A DNA stretch of 50,028 nucleotides from an uncultured Verrucomicrobiota bacterium (GTDB lineage: Bacteria; Verrucomicrobiota; Kiritimatiellia; RFP12; UBA1067): positions 1-50,028 of the forward strand of contig CAMOIK010000001.1 in assembly GCA_946615875.1 (NCBI GenBank). The letters are read 5' to 3'. Below, one piece after another: positions 33,898-43,056 of the stretch (within the stretch, counting starts at the first letter, position 1; the number at the start of each line of letters is the position of its first letter). A model generated the notes under the pieces. It was not told where the DNA came from. It made no database searches and saw only the letters and a program-made list of their open reading frames with translations. The translations under genes were made by a program, and so were the position numbers.

Positions 33898-35070
33898 CTA
33901 TTTCCTGCGCAGTGGGATCGTCTCGCGATACCGCTGATAGACGTCGGCGGCCTTGGCGCGGTTGGAGCGCCGCAGGGCGCGGATCAGGCCGTCTATGGCG
34001 GTGATGTCGCGCGCGTTCGCGGCCACGGCGCGCGAATACGCCTCCGTGGCGATGGCGTACTTCTTGAGTTCCATGGCGAGGTCGCCCGTCTTGATGAACG
34101 TCTTCACGGCGCTCGTGCGGTTCTTGCACGCCTCCTGGTAGTATTTGAGGGCGTTTTCCTTGCCGCCCCTGAACTTTTCCCAGGCCTGCGCCAGCCCGTA
34201 GGCCGCCTCGTAGGAAAGCGGATCGGCCTTGTTAGCGCTCGAATAGAACTGCTTTGCCTTGGTGTAGGCGCCTTTCTTCCACTCGGCGTCGGCCTTTTTC
34301 AGCTCCTGTGCGCACGCGGCGACGTCCCTGCCGGCGGCGCCGGGGCGGGAGGCGTTGGCCTCGTTGATGATGCGGGCGAGGTTGGGCATTTCGTCGCGCT
34401 GCACCCTGTGCATCCTGGCGTCGGCCTCGTTGGCGAGCTGGAGATAGGCGCGGAAGCACTCCAGCGCCGCTTCGTTGTAGCCGAAGCTGTCGCGGTAGAG
34501 GAGCGCCATCTGGTAACGGGCGGCGGCGTTGCGGCGGTCGATCGAGATCGCGCGCAGGAACTCCGTTCTCGCGCGGTCGCGCAACCAGTCGTGCTGCATG
34601 TCGGTGCCGCACATCGCCATGTCGATCACGCCGAGCGCCGCATACGCCTGCGAACGGACCTCCGCCGGGACCGTCTCGTCCTCCGCCAGCGGCAGATAGA
34701 GCTCGCGGGCGGACTCGAACTCGCCGGCGTGCCAGGCGATCTGCGCCAGCAGTTCGCGCACGTCGATGTCGGAAGGGGCGAGCGCGGACGCCTTGACGGC
34801 GGCGTCGCGCGCCTCCTTTATCATGCCGCGCCCGATGCGCGATAGCGCGAGCGAGACGAGCGCATCGACGTTGTCAGGGGCCAGTTCGGCGCATTTGGCG
34901 AACAGCTGCTCGGCCTTTTCGTAGTTCCTGGCCTCCAGCGCCTTCTGCGCTTCGGCGTATTCGCCGGAGCCGTCGGACTTGGAGCAACCCGCGAAGAGGA
35001 GCATCGCGCCGGTCGCGGCCAGCGCGGCGCGCAGCGCGGCGTCAGGCGCGTATGACAGCAAGGAACTCAT
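33898..35070 (-). CDS. TPR-repeat lipoprotein
   Basis: 390 residues. The lipoprotein signal ends LLFAGCSKSD, after an unusually long n-region of about 12 residues; in-frame starts further in are possible. At least six TPR-like helical pairs follow (EYAEAQKALEARNYEKAEQL; CAELAPDNVDALVSLAL; KYYQEACKNRTSAVKTFIK). Probably a periplasmic scaffold. It overlaps pgm by 29 nt. Confidence 0.82.
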   Translation of the reverse strand: MSSLLSYAPDAALRAALAATGAMLLFAGCSKSDGSGEYAEAQKALEARNYEKAEQLFAKCAELAPDNVDALVSLALSRIGRGMIKEARDAAVKASALAPSDIDVRELLAQIAWHAGEFESARELYLPLAEDETVPAEVRSQAYAALGVIDMAMCGTDMQHDWLRDRARTEFLRAISIDRRNAAARYQMALLYRDSFGYNEAALECFRAYLQLANEADARMHRVQRDEMPNLARIINEANASRPGAAGRDVAACAQELKKADAEWKKGAYTKAKQFYSSANKADPLSYEAAYGLAQAWEKFRGGKENALKYYQEACKNRTSAVKTFIKTGDLAMELKKYAIATEAYSRAVAANARDITAIDGLIRALRRSNRAKAADVYQRYRETIPLRRK

Positions 35071-36391
35071 CGCGCTTCGCCTCCATTATCTCCTTGGTCC
35101 TGCCTTCGAGGTTGAGGCGGACGAGCGGCTCGGTGTTGGACATCCTCACGTTCGCCCACCAGCCCTCCGTCTGCCAGGCGTCCACGGATACGCCGTCGAG
35201 CTCGAACACCTTGCACTGCGGCAGTGCGGAGTAGTCGGCCTTGATCTTGGCGAGGATCTGCGCTGGCGGCGTCTGGGTCTTGGTGTTGATTTCGCCGGAC
35301 TGGCTGTATTTGCGCAGAGGCGCCACCAGCTCGGAAAGCGGCTTGTCGCTGGCCGAAACGATGTTGGCCAGCGCGAATGTCGCCATGGACGAAGACTCCG
35401 CCGTGAAGTTCGCCTTGAAGTAGTAGTGGCCCGAGAGCTCGCCGGCGAAGATGGCGTCGTGCTCGCGCATCTGCGCCTTGATGAACGAATGCCCCACGCG
35501 GGACATCATCGGCCTGCCGCCCGCCTCCGCGATCGTCTCCTCCGCCATCTTGGTGGAGCGCAGGTCGTAGAAGCACGCGGCGCCCGGGCTGGACTTGAGG
35601 AGGTCCTTTGCGACGAGCGCGGTGATGAAGTCCATAGGGATGATTTCGCCGTTCTCGTCGAGGAAGCCTGCGCGGTCGGCGTCGCCGTCGAAAGCCACGC
35701 CGAAGGCGTACTTGCCCGGGTTGGCTTTCATGAGCTTCTGGAGGTCGGCGAGGGTTTCGCGCTCCAGCGGATTGGCGGCGTGGTGCGGGAAGTCGCCGTC
35801 GTATTCGCCGTAGAGAGCGTCGTAGGTGAGGTCGGTGCCGGCGAAGGCGGCGGACTCCGCGATGCCCATGCCGTTGCCGAAGTCCATCGCCACGTGGAGC
35901 GGGCGGGCCATGTGGGCGAACGTCTTGACGTGTGCGGCGTATTCGGCGGAGACATCGACCTTCGTCACCGTCCCCTTGACCGCCGCGTCCTCGCCGAGGT
36001 CGCCTTCCATCACCATGCGCTCTATATCCTTTATCCCGGTCGCGCCGGAGATCGGCACCGCGTTGGCGCGGCAGAGTTTGCAGCCGTTCCACTCCTTGGT
36101 GTTGTGGGAGGCGGTGATCATCACGCTGCCGTCGGGCTTGAGCGTGCCGTTTGCGAAGTAGCTCATCGGCGTCGATGCCAGGCCGATGTCAATGACGTCC
36201 ACCCCGACGTCCGTCAGGCCCTTGGCGAACGCTGCGAAAAGCGAGTCGGACGACTTGCGGCAGTCGCGCGCCACGACCACTTTCCTGACGCCTGCGAACT
36301 TGGCATAGGCTCGCGCGATCTTCTCGAAGATCGCCTCGTCCAGATCCTTGCCGTAGATGCCGCGGATGTCGTATGCCTTGAATATGCTCAT
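35042..36391 (-). CDS. Phosphomannomutase / phosphoglucomutase
   Basis: 449 residues of the alpha-D-phosphohexomutase family (ManB/AlgC type). The phosphoserine loop is TASHNTKEWNG, the metal loop DGDADR within AFDGDADRAGF, the sugar loop GELSGHYYFK, and the C-terminal phosphate-binding loop is MSNTEPLVRL. Substrate choice between glucose and mannose phosphates cannot be settled here. First gene of a six-gene minus-strand unit; the leader carries AAGGAG. Confidence 0.9.
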   Translation of the reverse strand: MSIFKAYDIRGIYGKDLDEAIFEKIARAYAKFAGVRKVVVARDCRKSSDSLFAAFAKGLTDVGVDVIDIGLASTPMSYFANGTLKPDGSVMITASHNTKEWNGCKLCRANAVPISGATGIKDIERMVMEGDLGEDAAVKGTVTKVDVSAEYAAHVKTFAHMARPLHVAMDFGNGMGIAESAAFAGTDLTYDALYGEYDGDFPHHAANPLERETLADLQKLMKANPGKYAFGVAFDGDADRAGFLDENGEIIPMDFITALVAKDLLKSSPGAACFYDLRSTKMAEETIAEAGGRPMMSRVGHSFIKAQMREHDAIFAGELSGHYYFKANFTAESSSMATFALANIVSASDKPLSELVAPLRKYSQSGEINTKTQTPPAQILAKIKADYSALPQCKVFELDGVSVDAWQTEGWWANVRMSNTEPLVRLNLEGRTKEIMEAKRDEFLAVIRA

Positions 36392-36426
36392 GTCTCAGTT
36401 GCTCCTTGGTTGTCGTTTCGCCGCAT

Positions 36427-36437
36427 ATTATACCATA
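36427..36437 (-). promoter_or_regulatory. Extended -10 promoter of the pgm unit
   Basis: Exact TATGGTATAAT on the minus strand, followed by ATGCGGCG; leader of about 30 nt. Divergent from the nusB promoter 100 bp away. Confidence 0.82.
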
Positions 36438-36537
36438 TTTATCCCGCTCCATGCCCGAAAGGTTTGAAAAGTTTCCCCGTTTCGCGTCCTGGGCGCGGCT
36501 GCGCACGGCCGAGAGGCCGGTCACACGGCGCGAAAAA

Positions 36538-36548
36538 TATGGTATAAT
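36538..36548 (+). promoter_or_regulatory. Extended -10 promoter of nusB-ribD-ribE
   Basis: Exact TATGGTATAAT with AAAAA upstream and ATGCGC downstream; leader of about 30 nt containing AAGGAAGG. Confidence 0.84.
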
Positions 36549-36585
36549 ATGCGCGCGTTTCACGCAAGGAAGGTAGAAAGACGAG

Positions 36586-37044
36586 ATGACGGCGACAAGA
36601 CGACAAGCCCGCGAATGGGCGATACAGATGCTCACGGCGGCCGATCTGAACCCCCCTGACGACCTGCAGGAATTCCTGCAGGCTTTCTGGCGGCAGGCGA
36701 AGAGCCTGGACGTCGAGGACGGCGGCAGCGGCGGCGAAGCCGTGAGAGGGAAGCTGCGGACGTTCGCGGAAGAGCGCGTGACAGGCGTGATGGAAGGGCG
36801 CGACGCCATTGACGCCGCCTTGCAGCCGCTGCTCGGCAACTGGGAAATCTACCGGCTCGGGACCGTCGAGCGCGCCGTGCTGCGCATGGGCGCGTGGGAG
36901 CTGCAAAACACCGACATCCCCGTGCCGGTGGTGATCAACGAGGCTGTGGATCTCGTGAACTGGTATTCGTCGCCGAAGGCCCGCGCCATCGTGAACAGCA
37001 CGCTTGACAGATTCGCCAAGACCGTGCGCAAGGCCGATGTTTGA
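36586..37044 (+). CDS. nusB: Transcription antitermination factor NusB
   Basis: 152 residues, all-helical. RRQAREWAIQML at the start and VPVVINEAVDLVNWYSSPK...IVNSTLDRFAK at the end match NusB, which with NusE binds boxA RNA during rRNA transcription. nusB is often next to riboflavin genes, as here. Overlaps ribD by 8 nt. Confidence 0.92.
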   Translation: MTATRRQAREWAIQMLTAADLNPPDDLQEFLQAFWRQAKSLDVEDGGSGGEAVRGKLRTFAEERVTGVMEGRDAIDAALQPLLGNWEIYRLGTVERAVLRMGAWELQNTDIPVPVVINEAVDLVNWYSSPKARAIVNSTLDRFAKTVRKADV

Positions 37045-38017
37045 CGCATCCACGCCGGACGGGCGCGCCGCCGAACGCTCGTTCATGCTGCGCGCGGCGG
37101 AGCTGGCCCTTCGCGGCATGGGGCACGTCCGCCCCAACCCGTGCGTCGGCGCGGTGGTCGTGCGCGACGGCGAGGTGGTCGGCGAAGGCTGGCACAAGAG
37201 GGCTGGCGGAGACCATGCGGAGGTGGCCGCGCTCAAGAAGGCGGGCGCCGCCGCGCGCGGCGCCACGGTGTATGTGACGCTCGAGCCGTGTTCGCGCGCC
37301 GGCCGCGTGGGCGCCTGCACCGACGCGCTTGCCGCCGCCGGAGTGGCGAGGGTGGTCTATGGCGTGGCGGACCCGAATCCCAAGAACCGAGGAAAGGCCA
37401 GGCGGGCGCTGGCGAAGGCCGGCGTCGTCTGCGAGCGGTACCGTGGCGACGATGAGGTCTTGGCGGCGTGCCGCGAGCTGATCGCCGCCTTCAGCAAGCA
37501 CGTCGCCACCGGCCTGCCTTTCGTCACGGTCAAGCTCGCTATGTCGCTCGACGGCAGGCTTTGCGACGACTGGGGAGGCTCCAGATGGATTTCGTCGGCG
37601 AGGGCGCGCCGCTTTACCGCCTCCACGCTGCGCGAACGCAGCGACGCCATAATGGTGGGCGGCGAGACGGTGCGGCGCGACAACCCTTCCCTGCTTTCGC
37701 ACGGGAAGAGGAACGACGACCTCGTGCGCGTCGTCGTTTCGCGGTCCGGGAACCTGCCTAAGGACGCGAGGATATTCACGGACGGTGCGCCGAACGCGAC
37801 GCTTGTGTTCGACGATGCGCGCAAGGCACTGGAGGAGCTTGGGCGCATGGGCGTGACGAGCGTCCTTTGCGAAGGCGGCATGAAGCTCGCCGTCTCGCTC
37901 GCCGAAGCCGGTCTGGTGGATAGGTGGATCGCCGTGCTCGCGCCGAAGGTGATCGGCGGCCGGCGCATTTCGGAGGCTGTAAAGATCGGGGAGGTCTCGT
38001 GTTTACAGGATTGGTAG
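37037..38017 (+). CDS. ribD: Bifunctional riboflavin deaminase-reductase
   Basis: 326 residues. N-terminal deaminase domain with HAE (GGDHAEVAAL) and the CxxC-type zinc site spread over EPCSRAGRVGAC; C-terminal reductase domain with KLAMSLDGR, GGSRWISS and CEGGMKLA. Makes the ribitylamino-uracil phosphate precursor. Overlaps ribE by 19 nt. No FMN riboswitch is evident upstream of nusB. Confidence 0.93.
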   Translation: MFDASTPDGRAAERSFMLRAAELALRGMGHVRPNPCVGAVVVRDGEVVGEGWHKRAGGDHAEVAALKKAGAAARGATVYVTLEPCSRAGRVGACTDALAAAGVARVVYGVADPNPKNRGKARRALAKAGVVCERYRGDDEVLAACRELIAAFSKHVATGLPFVTVKLAMSLDGRLCDDWGGSRWISSARARRFTASTLRERSDAIMVGGETVRRDNPSLLSHGKRNDDLVRVVVSRSGNLPKDARIFTDGAPNATLVFDDARKALEELGRMGVTSVLCEGGMKLAVSLAEAGLVDRWIAVLAPKVIGGRRISEAVKIGEVSCLQDW

Positions 38018-38643
38018 AACGCAAGGGCCGGGTTCGCAGGGTCTCGCGGGGAAGCGGCCTCGTGCTGGAGATCGGTTTCGAGCCCTGGCCGCAGATGCTG
38101 GAAGAGGGCGAGTCCGTCGCCGTCAATGGCGCGTGCCTGACCGTGGCGCGACGCGACGCGACGCGCTTCACCGCCGACATCCTGCGGGAGACCGAGGAGC
38201 GCACGGGACTTGCCGACCTCAAGCCCGGCGACCAGGTGAACCTTGAACGCGCCCTCCGCGCCGGTTCGCCGATGGGCGGGCACGTGGTGCAGGGGCACGT
38301 GGACCGGCGAGGCGCCATACTCGCCATTTCGCCGCGAGGCCGCGATTTCCGCTTGAAGGTGCGGTGCGGCCGCGTCATGGCCGCGCAGTCCGTCGTGAAG
38401 GGCTCGGTCGCCATCGACGGCGTTTCGCTCACGATCACAGGGCTTGGCGACGATTGGCTGACGGTCGATCTGATCCCCACCACCATGCGAGACACTACGC
38501 TCGGGCTGAAGCGCGTCGGCGACATGGTGAACCTCGAAGGCGACGTCCTCGGCAAATATGTCGCTGCCGCCGCGTCCGCCGCGCCGCAATCGGCCGCAAA
38601 GGGGCTTTCCATGGAAGATCTGGTGCGGGCCGGCTTCGTATAA
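37999..38643 (+). CDS. ribE: Riboflavin synthase alpha chain
   Basis: 214 residues with the two internally repeated lumazine-binding domains: MFTGLVERKG at the start, ESVAVNGACLTV and GGHVVQGHVD in the first, GSVAIDGVSLTI in the second. GTG 37999 is preceded by GGGGAGG. Neither ribBA nor ribH is in the window. Confidence 0.93.
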   Translation: MFTGLVERKGRVRRVSRGSGLVLEIGFEPWPQMLEEGESVAVNGACLTVARRDATRFTADILRETEERTGLADLKPGDQVNLERALRAGSPMGGHVVQGHVDRRGAILAISPRGRDFRLKVRCGRVMAAQSVVKGSVAIDGVSLTITGLGDDWLTVDLIPTTMRDTTLGLKRVGDMVNLEGDVLGKYVAAAASAAPQSAAKGLSMEDLVRAGFV

Positions 38644-38658
38644 CTCCATCCATCCCTT

Positions 38659-38827
38659 CCCTTGGGGACGGAAAGTCCATATATAGAGAACGGCAAGTCC
38701 ATATATAGAGATGCCGCGAGTCTATATATGGAGAAGTGGCAAGTCTATATATCAAGTCTATATATAATATAGAGACGGGGCAAGTCTATATATAGAGACG
38801 CGCGAGTGAATATATAGGGATGCGCGG
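38659..38827. repeat. Seven-unit CATATAT palindromic array, copy 2 (inverted)
   Basis: Units begin with AGT at 38674, 38696, 38719, 38742, 38755, 38783 and 38805. The steps are 22, 23, 23, 13, 28 and 22, so the fifth unit is shifted. The consensus AGTCTATATATAGAGA is the reverse complement of array 1. CCCTTGGGGAC at 38659-38669 flanks the first unit, matching the array 1 boundary in reverse. The array starts 15 nt after the ribE stop and ends about 90 bp before the next -10 element. The rest of 38644-38945 shows no gene. Confidence 0.93.
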
Positions 38828-38908
38828 GCGGATGCAGGGGGCGGTCGGCGGGCGTTGCGCGGCAAGATCGCCCGGCTATCGCGTCATGCGCCCCCGAACG
38901 GCGGAAAA

Positions 38909-38919
38909 TATGGTATAAT
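38909..38919 (+). promoter_or_regulatory. Extended -10 promoter of the efflux lipoprotein unit
   Basis: Exact TATGGTATAAT with AAAA upstream and ATGCGGCG downstream; leader of about 20 nt. Confidence 0.84.
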
Positions 38920-38945
38920 ATGCGGCGACCAAGGATCAAGGACAC

Positions 38946-40448
38946 ATGAAGATCACGCCAGAACTGCTGTGTGCCGCGGCGACGTTCGCCGCGGCTGGAT
39001 GCTCAATGCTGCCGTCTGTCGGCCCGGACTACCGCGAGCCTGAGAGGAAACTGCCAGACTTCGCGCTGCCTGACGCGGGATACCCGACGACCAACCTCCT
39101 GGAGTCGGGCGAATACAAAATCGCGGAAGACGGCGACGACTGGAGAGTGAACATCACCACCAACGAGATACGGTCGTGGTGGACTCGCTTCAACGATCCC
39201 GTGCTTACCGGCCTGGTCGATTCGTCGGTCTCCAACAACCTCTCCTATCTTATGGCGCAGGAACGCCTGGTCCAGGCGCGCTGGTCGCTCGTCGGCTCGT
39301 ATGCGGCGTTCCTGCCGCACGTCGGGGCGTCGGGCTCCGCCACGCGGATGGAGCGCGGCAAAGACACGTCCGCCAGGTGGGGGACGGGAAGCAAGCTGCA
39401 CCGCGACGTGTTCACCGGCGGCTTCGACGCCACGTGGGAGATAGACATCTTCGGAGGCAGCCGCCGCGCCACCGAGGCGGCGACGGCCGAATTCGAGGCG
39501 GCCGGCTGGAACCTGGCCGACGCCTGGGTGTCGCTCACTTCCGAGGTGGGCAGCCAGTATATCGCGCTGCGCACCACGCAGCAGCGCATCGAGGTCGCGC
39601 GCGACAACCTGGTGCTGCAGCGCGAAACCTACGACATCCTCAAGTCCCGCCTGGACTCCGGCATCGGCGACGAGCTGGCCGTGAGCCAGTCCAAGTACAT
39701 CCTGGAGCAGACCCACGCGGCGATACCGCCGCTGCTCGCCCAGGAGGAGCAGTTGAAGAACGCGCTCGCGATCCTGACCGGCCTGATGCCCGGCGCGCTC
39801 GAAGAGGAGCTTTCCGAGTGCCCCGACCGCGACTGGCTGGTGGAGCCGCAGAAGCTTTCCGGCATCCCGCTCGACATGATACGCGCGCGCCCCGACGTGA
39901 GGGCGGCGGAGCGGCGGCTGGCGGCGCAGGTCGCCCGCGTAGGGGTGGCGCAGGCGCGCTGGTATCCAAAGCTCTTCATCAACGGCTCGCTCGGCCTCGA
40001 CTCCGTGCATCCCCAGAAACTCTTCCATCGCGACGCGCTCATGGGCTCCATAGGCCCGTCGTTCAGCTGGCCGATATTCCAAGGCGGCGGCATATACGCC
40101 GCCGTCCAGGCCGAGGAGGCCAAGGTCAATGAGGCTTGCCTCGCATACGACCTCGCCATCCAGAAGGCGTATGCCGAGATACGCGACGCCTACGCCGCCT
40201 ACACCCACGAATACCACCGCTACCAGGCGCTCCAGGCGGCCGTCAAGGCGGCAGAGGACGCGGTCTCCATCGCCAAGGACCTCTACAAGAACGGACTCAA
40301 GGACTTCACGGCCGTCATCGACGCCCAGCGCTCCCTGCTGACGCTGGCGGAGTCGCTCGTCGTGAGCCGCGGCAGCATCTCGCGCCACCTCATCGCGCTC
40401 TACAAGGCGCTCGGCGGCGGCGTGGTGGTGGAGGCCGAAGAGGGCTAG
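38946..40448 (+). CDS. Outer-membrane efflux lipoprotein (NodT/OprM family)
   Basis: 500 residues. Lipobox FAAAGC, then VGPDYREPE and WWTRFNDPVLTGLVD near the N-terminus, as in TolC-like RND outer-membrane factors. The duplicated long helical barrel segments are visible (ARDNLVLQRETYDILKSRLD; AAEDAVSIAKDLYKNGLKDF), each followed by a beta-strand part. No membrane fusion protein or pump gene accompanies it, so its partner must be encoded elsewhere. Confidence 0.9.
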   Translation: MKITPELLCAAATFAAAGCSMLPSVGPDYREPERKLPDFALPDAGYPTTNLLESGEYKIAEDGDDWRVNITTNEIRSWWTRFNDPVLTGLVDSSVSNNLSYLMAQERLVQARWSLVGSYAAFLPHVGASGSATRMERGKDTSARWGTGSKLHRDVFTGGFDATWEIDIFGGSRRATEAATAEFEAAGWNLADAWVSLTSEVGSQYIALRTTQQRIEVARDNLVLQRETYDILKSRLDSGIGDELAVSQSKYILEQTHAAIPPLLAQEEQLKNALAILTGLMPGALEEELSECPDRDWLVEPQKLSGIPLDMIRARPDVRAAERRLAAQVARVGVAQARWYPKLFINGSLGLDSVHPQKLFHRDALMGSIGPSFSWPIFQGGGIYAAVQAEEAKVNEACLAYDLAIQKAYAEIRDAYAAYTHEYHRYQALQAAVKAAEDAVSIAKDLYKNGLKDFTAVIDAQRSLLTLAESLVVSRGSISRHLIALYKALGGGVVVEAEEG

Positions 40449-40507
40449 GGCCGGCCGGCCCGGCGCCGCCGCAGGCGAGGGGCCGCTAACTGCGAGGCAC
40501 GAGAGAC

Positions 40508-40984
40508 ATGAACACAGCGGTATATCCCGGGACTTTCGACCCGATGACGAAGGGTCACTTCGACCTGATCGTCCGTTCGGCGCGGCTCTACGAGCGGCTG
40601 GTCGTCGCCGTCGCCGCCACCTCCTCCAAGGAGGGCGCCATGTTCCCGGCCGACGAGCGCATGGCCATGATACGAGAGGACGTGGAGCGCGCGGGGCTGG
40701 CGAACGTGGAAGTGAAGCTGCTCGACACGCTGCTTGTGGATTTCTGCCGCCGCGAAGGGGCGCGCGTGGTGATACGCGGCGTGAGGGTTTACAGCGACTT
40801 CGAATACGAGTTCCAGATGGCCCTGACCAACCGCCGCCTCGCCCCGGAAATCGAGACCCTCTTCATGATGCCTTCCGAAAATCTCGCCTACGTGACGGCC
40901 TCGACGGTCCGCGAGATCACGCGCTACGGCGGCGACACGGCGCCGTTCGTGACAGAGGCCGTCCAGCGGCGGCTGCGCGGCTGA
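40508..40984 (+). CDS. coaD: Phosphopantetheine adenylyltransferase
   Basis: 158 residues. AVYPGTFDPMTKGHFDL carries the nucleotidyltransferase TxGH variant; VIRGVRVYSDFEYEFQMA and ENLAYVTASTVREI match the rest of CoaD, though the usual SSS is TAS. Penultimate step of coenzyme A synthesis. The stop overlaps the uvrB ATG by one base (TGATG). Confidence 0.93.
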   Translation: MNTAVYPGTFDPMTKGHFDLIVRSARLYERLVVAVAATSSKEGAMFPADERMAMIREDVERAGLANVEVKLLDTLLVDFCRREGARVVIRGVRVYSDFEYEFQMALTNRRLAPEIETLFMMPSENLAYVTASTVREITRYGGDTAPFVTEAVQRRLRG

Positions 40985-43056
40985 TGGGGATGTTCCGCCT
41001 AGAGTCGTCATTCAAGCCGACCGGCGACCAGCCGAAGGCGGTGGCCGACCTTTGCGCGGCGCTTGAACGCGGGGAGCGGCGCGCGGTGCTGCAGGGCGTG
41101 ACGGGGAGCGGCAAGACCTTCACCATGGCCAACCTGATAGCCAAGTGGGACCGCCCGACGCTGATACTCTCGCACAACAAGACCCTGGCCGCGCAGCTCT
41201 TCAGCGAACTGCGCGGTTTCTTCCCGCAGAACGCCGTCGAATACTTCATCTCCTACTACGACTACTACCAGCCGGAGGCGTACATCCCGCAGACCGACAC
41301 CTACATCGAGAAGGACGCCTCCATCAACGACGAGATAGAGCGCTACCGGCTGGCCGCGACGAACGCGCTCATAGCCCGCCGCGACGTGATCGTGGTTTCG
41401 TCGGTGTCGTGCATCTACGGTCTTGGCGAATCCACCGAATACCGCGACCTGGCCGTGAGCCTGCGGGTGGGCGAGCGCGCCGGGCGCAGCGCGGTGGCGG
41501 AGCGGCTCGTGGCCGCGCAGTACGTGCGCAACGACTTCGACTTCGCGCCCGGCACGTTCCGCGCGCGCGGCGACACGCTCGACATCTTCCCGGCATACGA
41601 GACGCGAGCGGTGCGCGTGGAGTTCTTCGGCGACGACATCGACGCCATCTCCTATCTCGACCCCGTGACCGGCAAAAAGGGCGTGGCGATGCCGGCCGTC
41701 ACGATCACGCCGGCCAAGCAGTTCGTGCTGGGACGCGACAAGTTCGAGGCCGCCTTCGCGAGGATACGCGCCGAGCTGGCCGAGCGCCTCGCCTTCTTCG
41801 AGTCCAAGGGCAAGCTCCTGGAGGCCCAGCGCCTGCGCGAACGCACGGAATACGACATCGAAATGATGCGCGAGCTCGGCTACTGCAACGGCATCGAGAA
41901 CTATTCCCGACCCCTCACGGGCCGCGCTCCTGGTTCGCCGCCCGAATGTCTGCTGGACTACTTCCCCGACGACTTCCTGACCATCATCGACGAAAGCCAC
42001 GTCGCAGTGCCGCAGATACGGGCAATGTACAACGGCGACCAGGCGCGCAAGCAGATGCTCGTGGATTTCGGCTTCCGCCTGCCCAGCGCGAAGGACAACC
42101 GGCCTCTCACCTTCGACGAGTTCAATTCCAAGGTCGGCCAGATCGTCTATTGCTCGGCGACGCCCGGCGACTACGAGTATTCCGAGGCGCAGACCGTGGC
42201 GGAGCAGGTGCTGCGCCCGACGGGCCTGCTCGACCCAGTCATAGAAATCCGCCCGCTCGCAAACCAGATCGACGATCTGATAGAGGAGATACGCGGCGTC
42301 AAAGGGCGCGTGCTCGTCACCACGCTCACGAAGCGCAGCTCCGAAGACCTGACCCACTACCTCGCCGAGACGGGCATACGCGTGGAATACCTCCACTCCG
42401 GCATCGACGCGATAGAGCGGGTCGCGATCCTGCAACGCCTGCGCAAGGGCGACTTCGACGTGCTGGTGGGCATCAACCTCCTGCGCGAGGGACTGGACCT
42501 GCCGGAGGTGGAGCTGGTCGCGATACTCGACGCGGACAAGGAAGGCTTCCTGCGCTCCGATACGTCGCTCGTGCAGACGGCGGGGCGCGCCGCCCGCCAC
42601 GAGAACGGCCGCGTGATACTCTACGCCGACAAGAAAACCGACGCCATCAAGACCCTGCTGCGCCTCACGGAGGCGCACCGCGAGAAGCAGATGGCCTGGA
42701 ACAAGGAGCACGGCATAACGCCGCACTCGGTGAAGCGCGAGATCAACGAGTCCACCTACATCTACAGAGCCGACGGCAGGTCGGCGAAGGGCAGGGGGGC
42801 GCCGGCGGCGCCGCAGGGCGCGGTCGACGCGCTCCGCCCGGGCGGCGACGTCGACATCCTGGCCGAGATGACCAGGGAAATGCTGGAGGCGGCGGACAAT
42901 CTGGAGTTCGAGCGCGCCGCCTATCTGCGCGACCGCATCAAGGAACTGAAGAAGGCTTCTCCGGCCGCGGCGGCCGCCGCCGAAGCCGCCGCCGCCGGGG
43001 CCGGCGCGCCGCGCGGGAAGAGGCCGCGTTCCACCGCGAAGAGGAAAAGGAAATGA
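40984..43056 (+). CDS. uvrB: Excinuclease ABC subunit B
   Basis: 690 residues. Walker A is GVTGSGKTFTMAN; the DNA-wedging beta-hairpin region is YYDYYQPEAYIPQTDTYIEK; the DEAD-like box is IIDESHV; helicase motif VI region is QTAGRAARHENGRVI. A C-terminal UVR domain (MLEAADNLEFERAAYLRD) binds UvrA/UvrC, and an Ala- then Lys/Arg-rich tail follows. Nucleotide excision repair. Overlaps nadE by ATGA. Confidence 0.97.
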   Translation: MGMFRLESSFKPTGDQPKAVADLCAALERGERRAVLQGVTGSGKTFTMANLIAKWDRPTLILSHNKTLAAQLFSELRGFFPQNAVEYFISYYDYYQPEAYIPQTDTYIEKDASINDEIERYRLAATNALIARRDVIVVSSVSCIYGLGESTEYRDLAVSLRVGERAGRSAVAERLVAAQYVRNDFDFAPGTFRARGDTLDIFPAYETRAVRVEFFGDDIDAISYLDPVTGKKGVAMPAVTITPAKQFVLGRDKFEAAFARIRAELAERLAFFESKGKLLEAQRLRERTEYDIEMMRELGYCNGIENYSRPLTGRAPGSPPECLLDYFPDDFLTIIDESHVAVPQIRAMYNGDQARKQMLVDFGFRLPSAKDNRPLTFDEFNSKVGQIVYCSATPGDYEYSEAQTVAEQVLRPTGLLDPVIEIRPLANQIDDLIEEIRGVKGRVLVTTLTKRSSEDLTHYLAETGIRVEYLHSGIDAIERVAILQRLRKGDFDVLVGINLLREGLDLPEVELVAILDADKEGFLRSDTSLVQTAGRAARHENGRVILYADKKTDAIKTLLRLTEAHREKQMAWNKEHGITPHSVKREINESTYIYRADGRSAKGRGAPAAPQGAVDALRPGGDVDILAEMTREMLEAADNLEFERAAYLRDRIKELKKASPAAAAAAEAAAAGAGAPRGKRPRSTAKRKRK

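Noticed and set aside
36391..36586. FMN riboswitch before the nusB-ribD-ribE genes
   Set aside because: The intergenic region is short, holds two divergent promoters, and lacks the conserved RFN segments.
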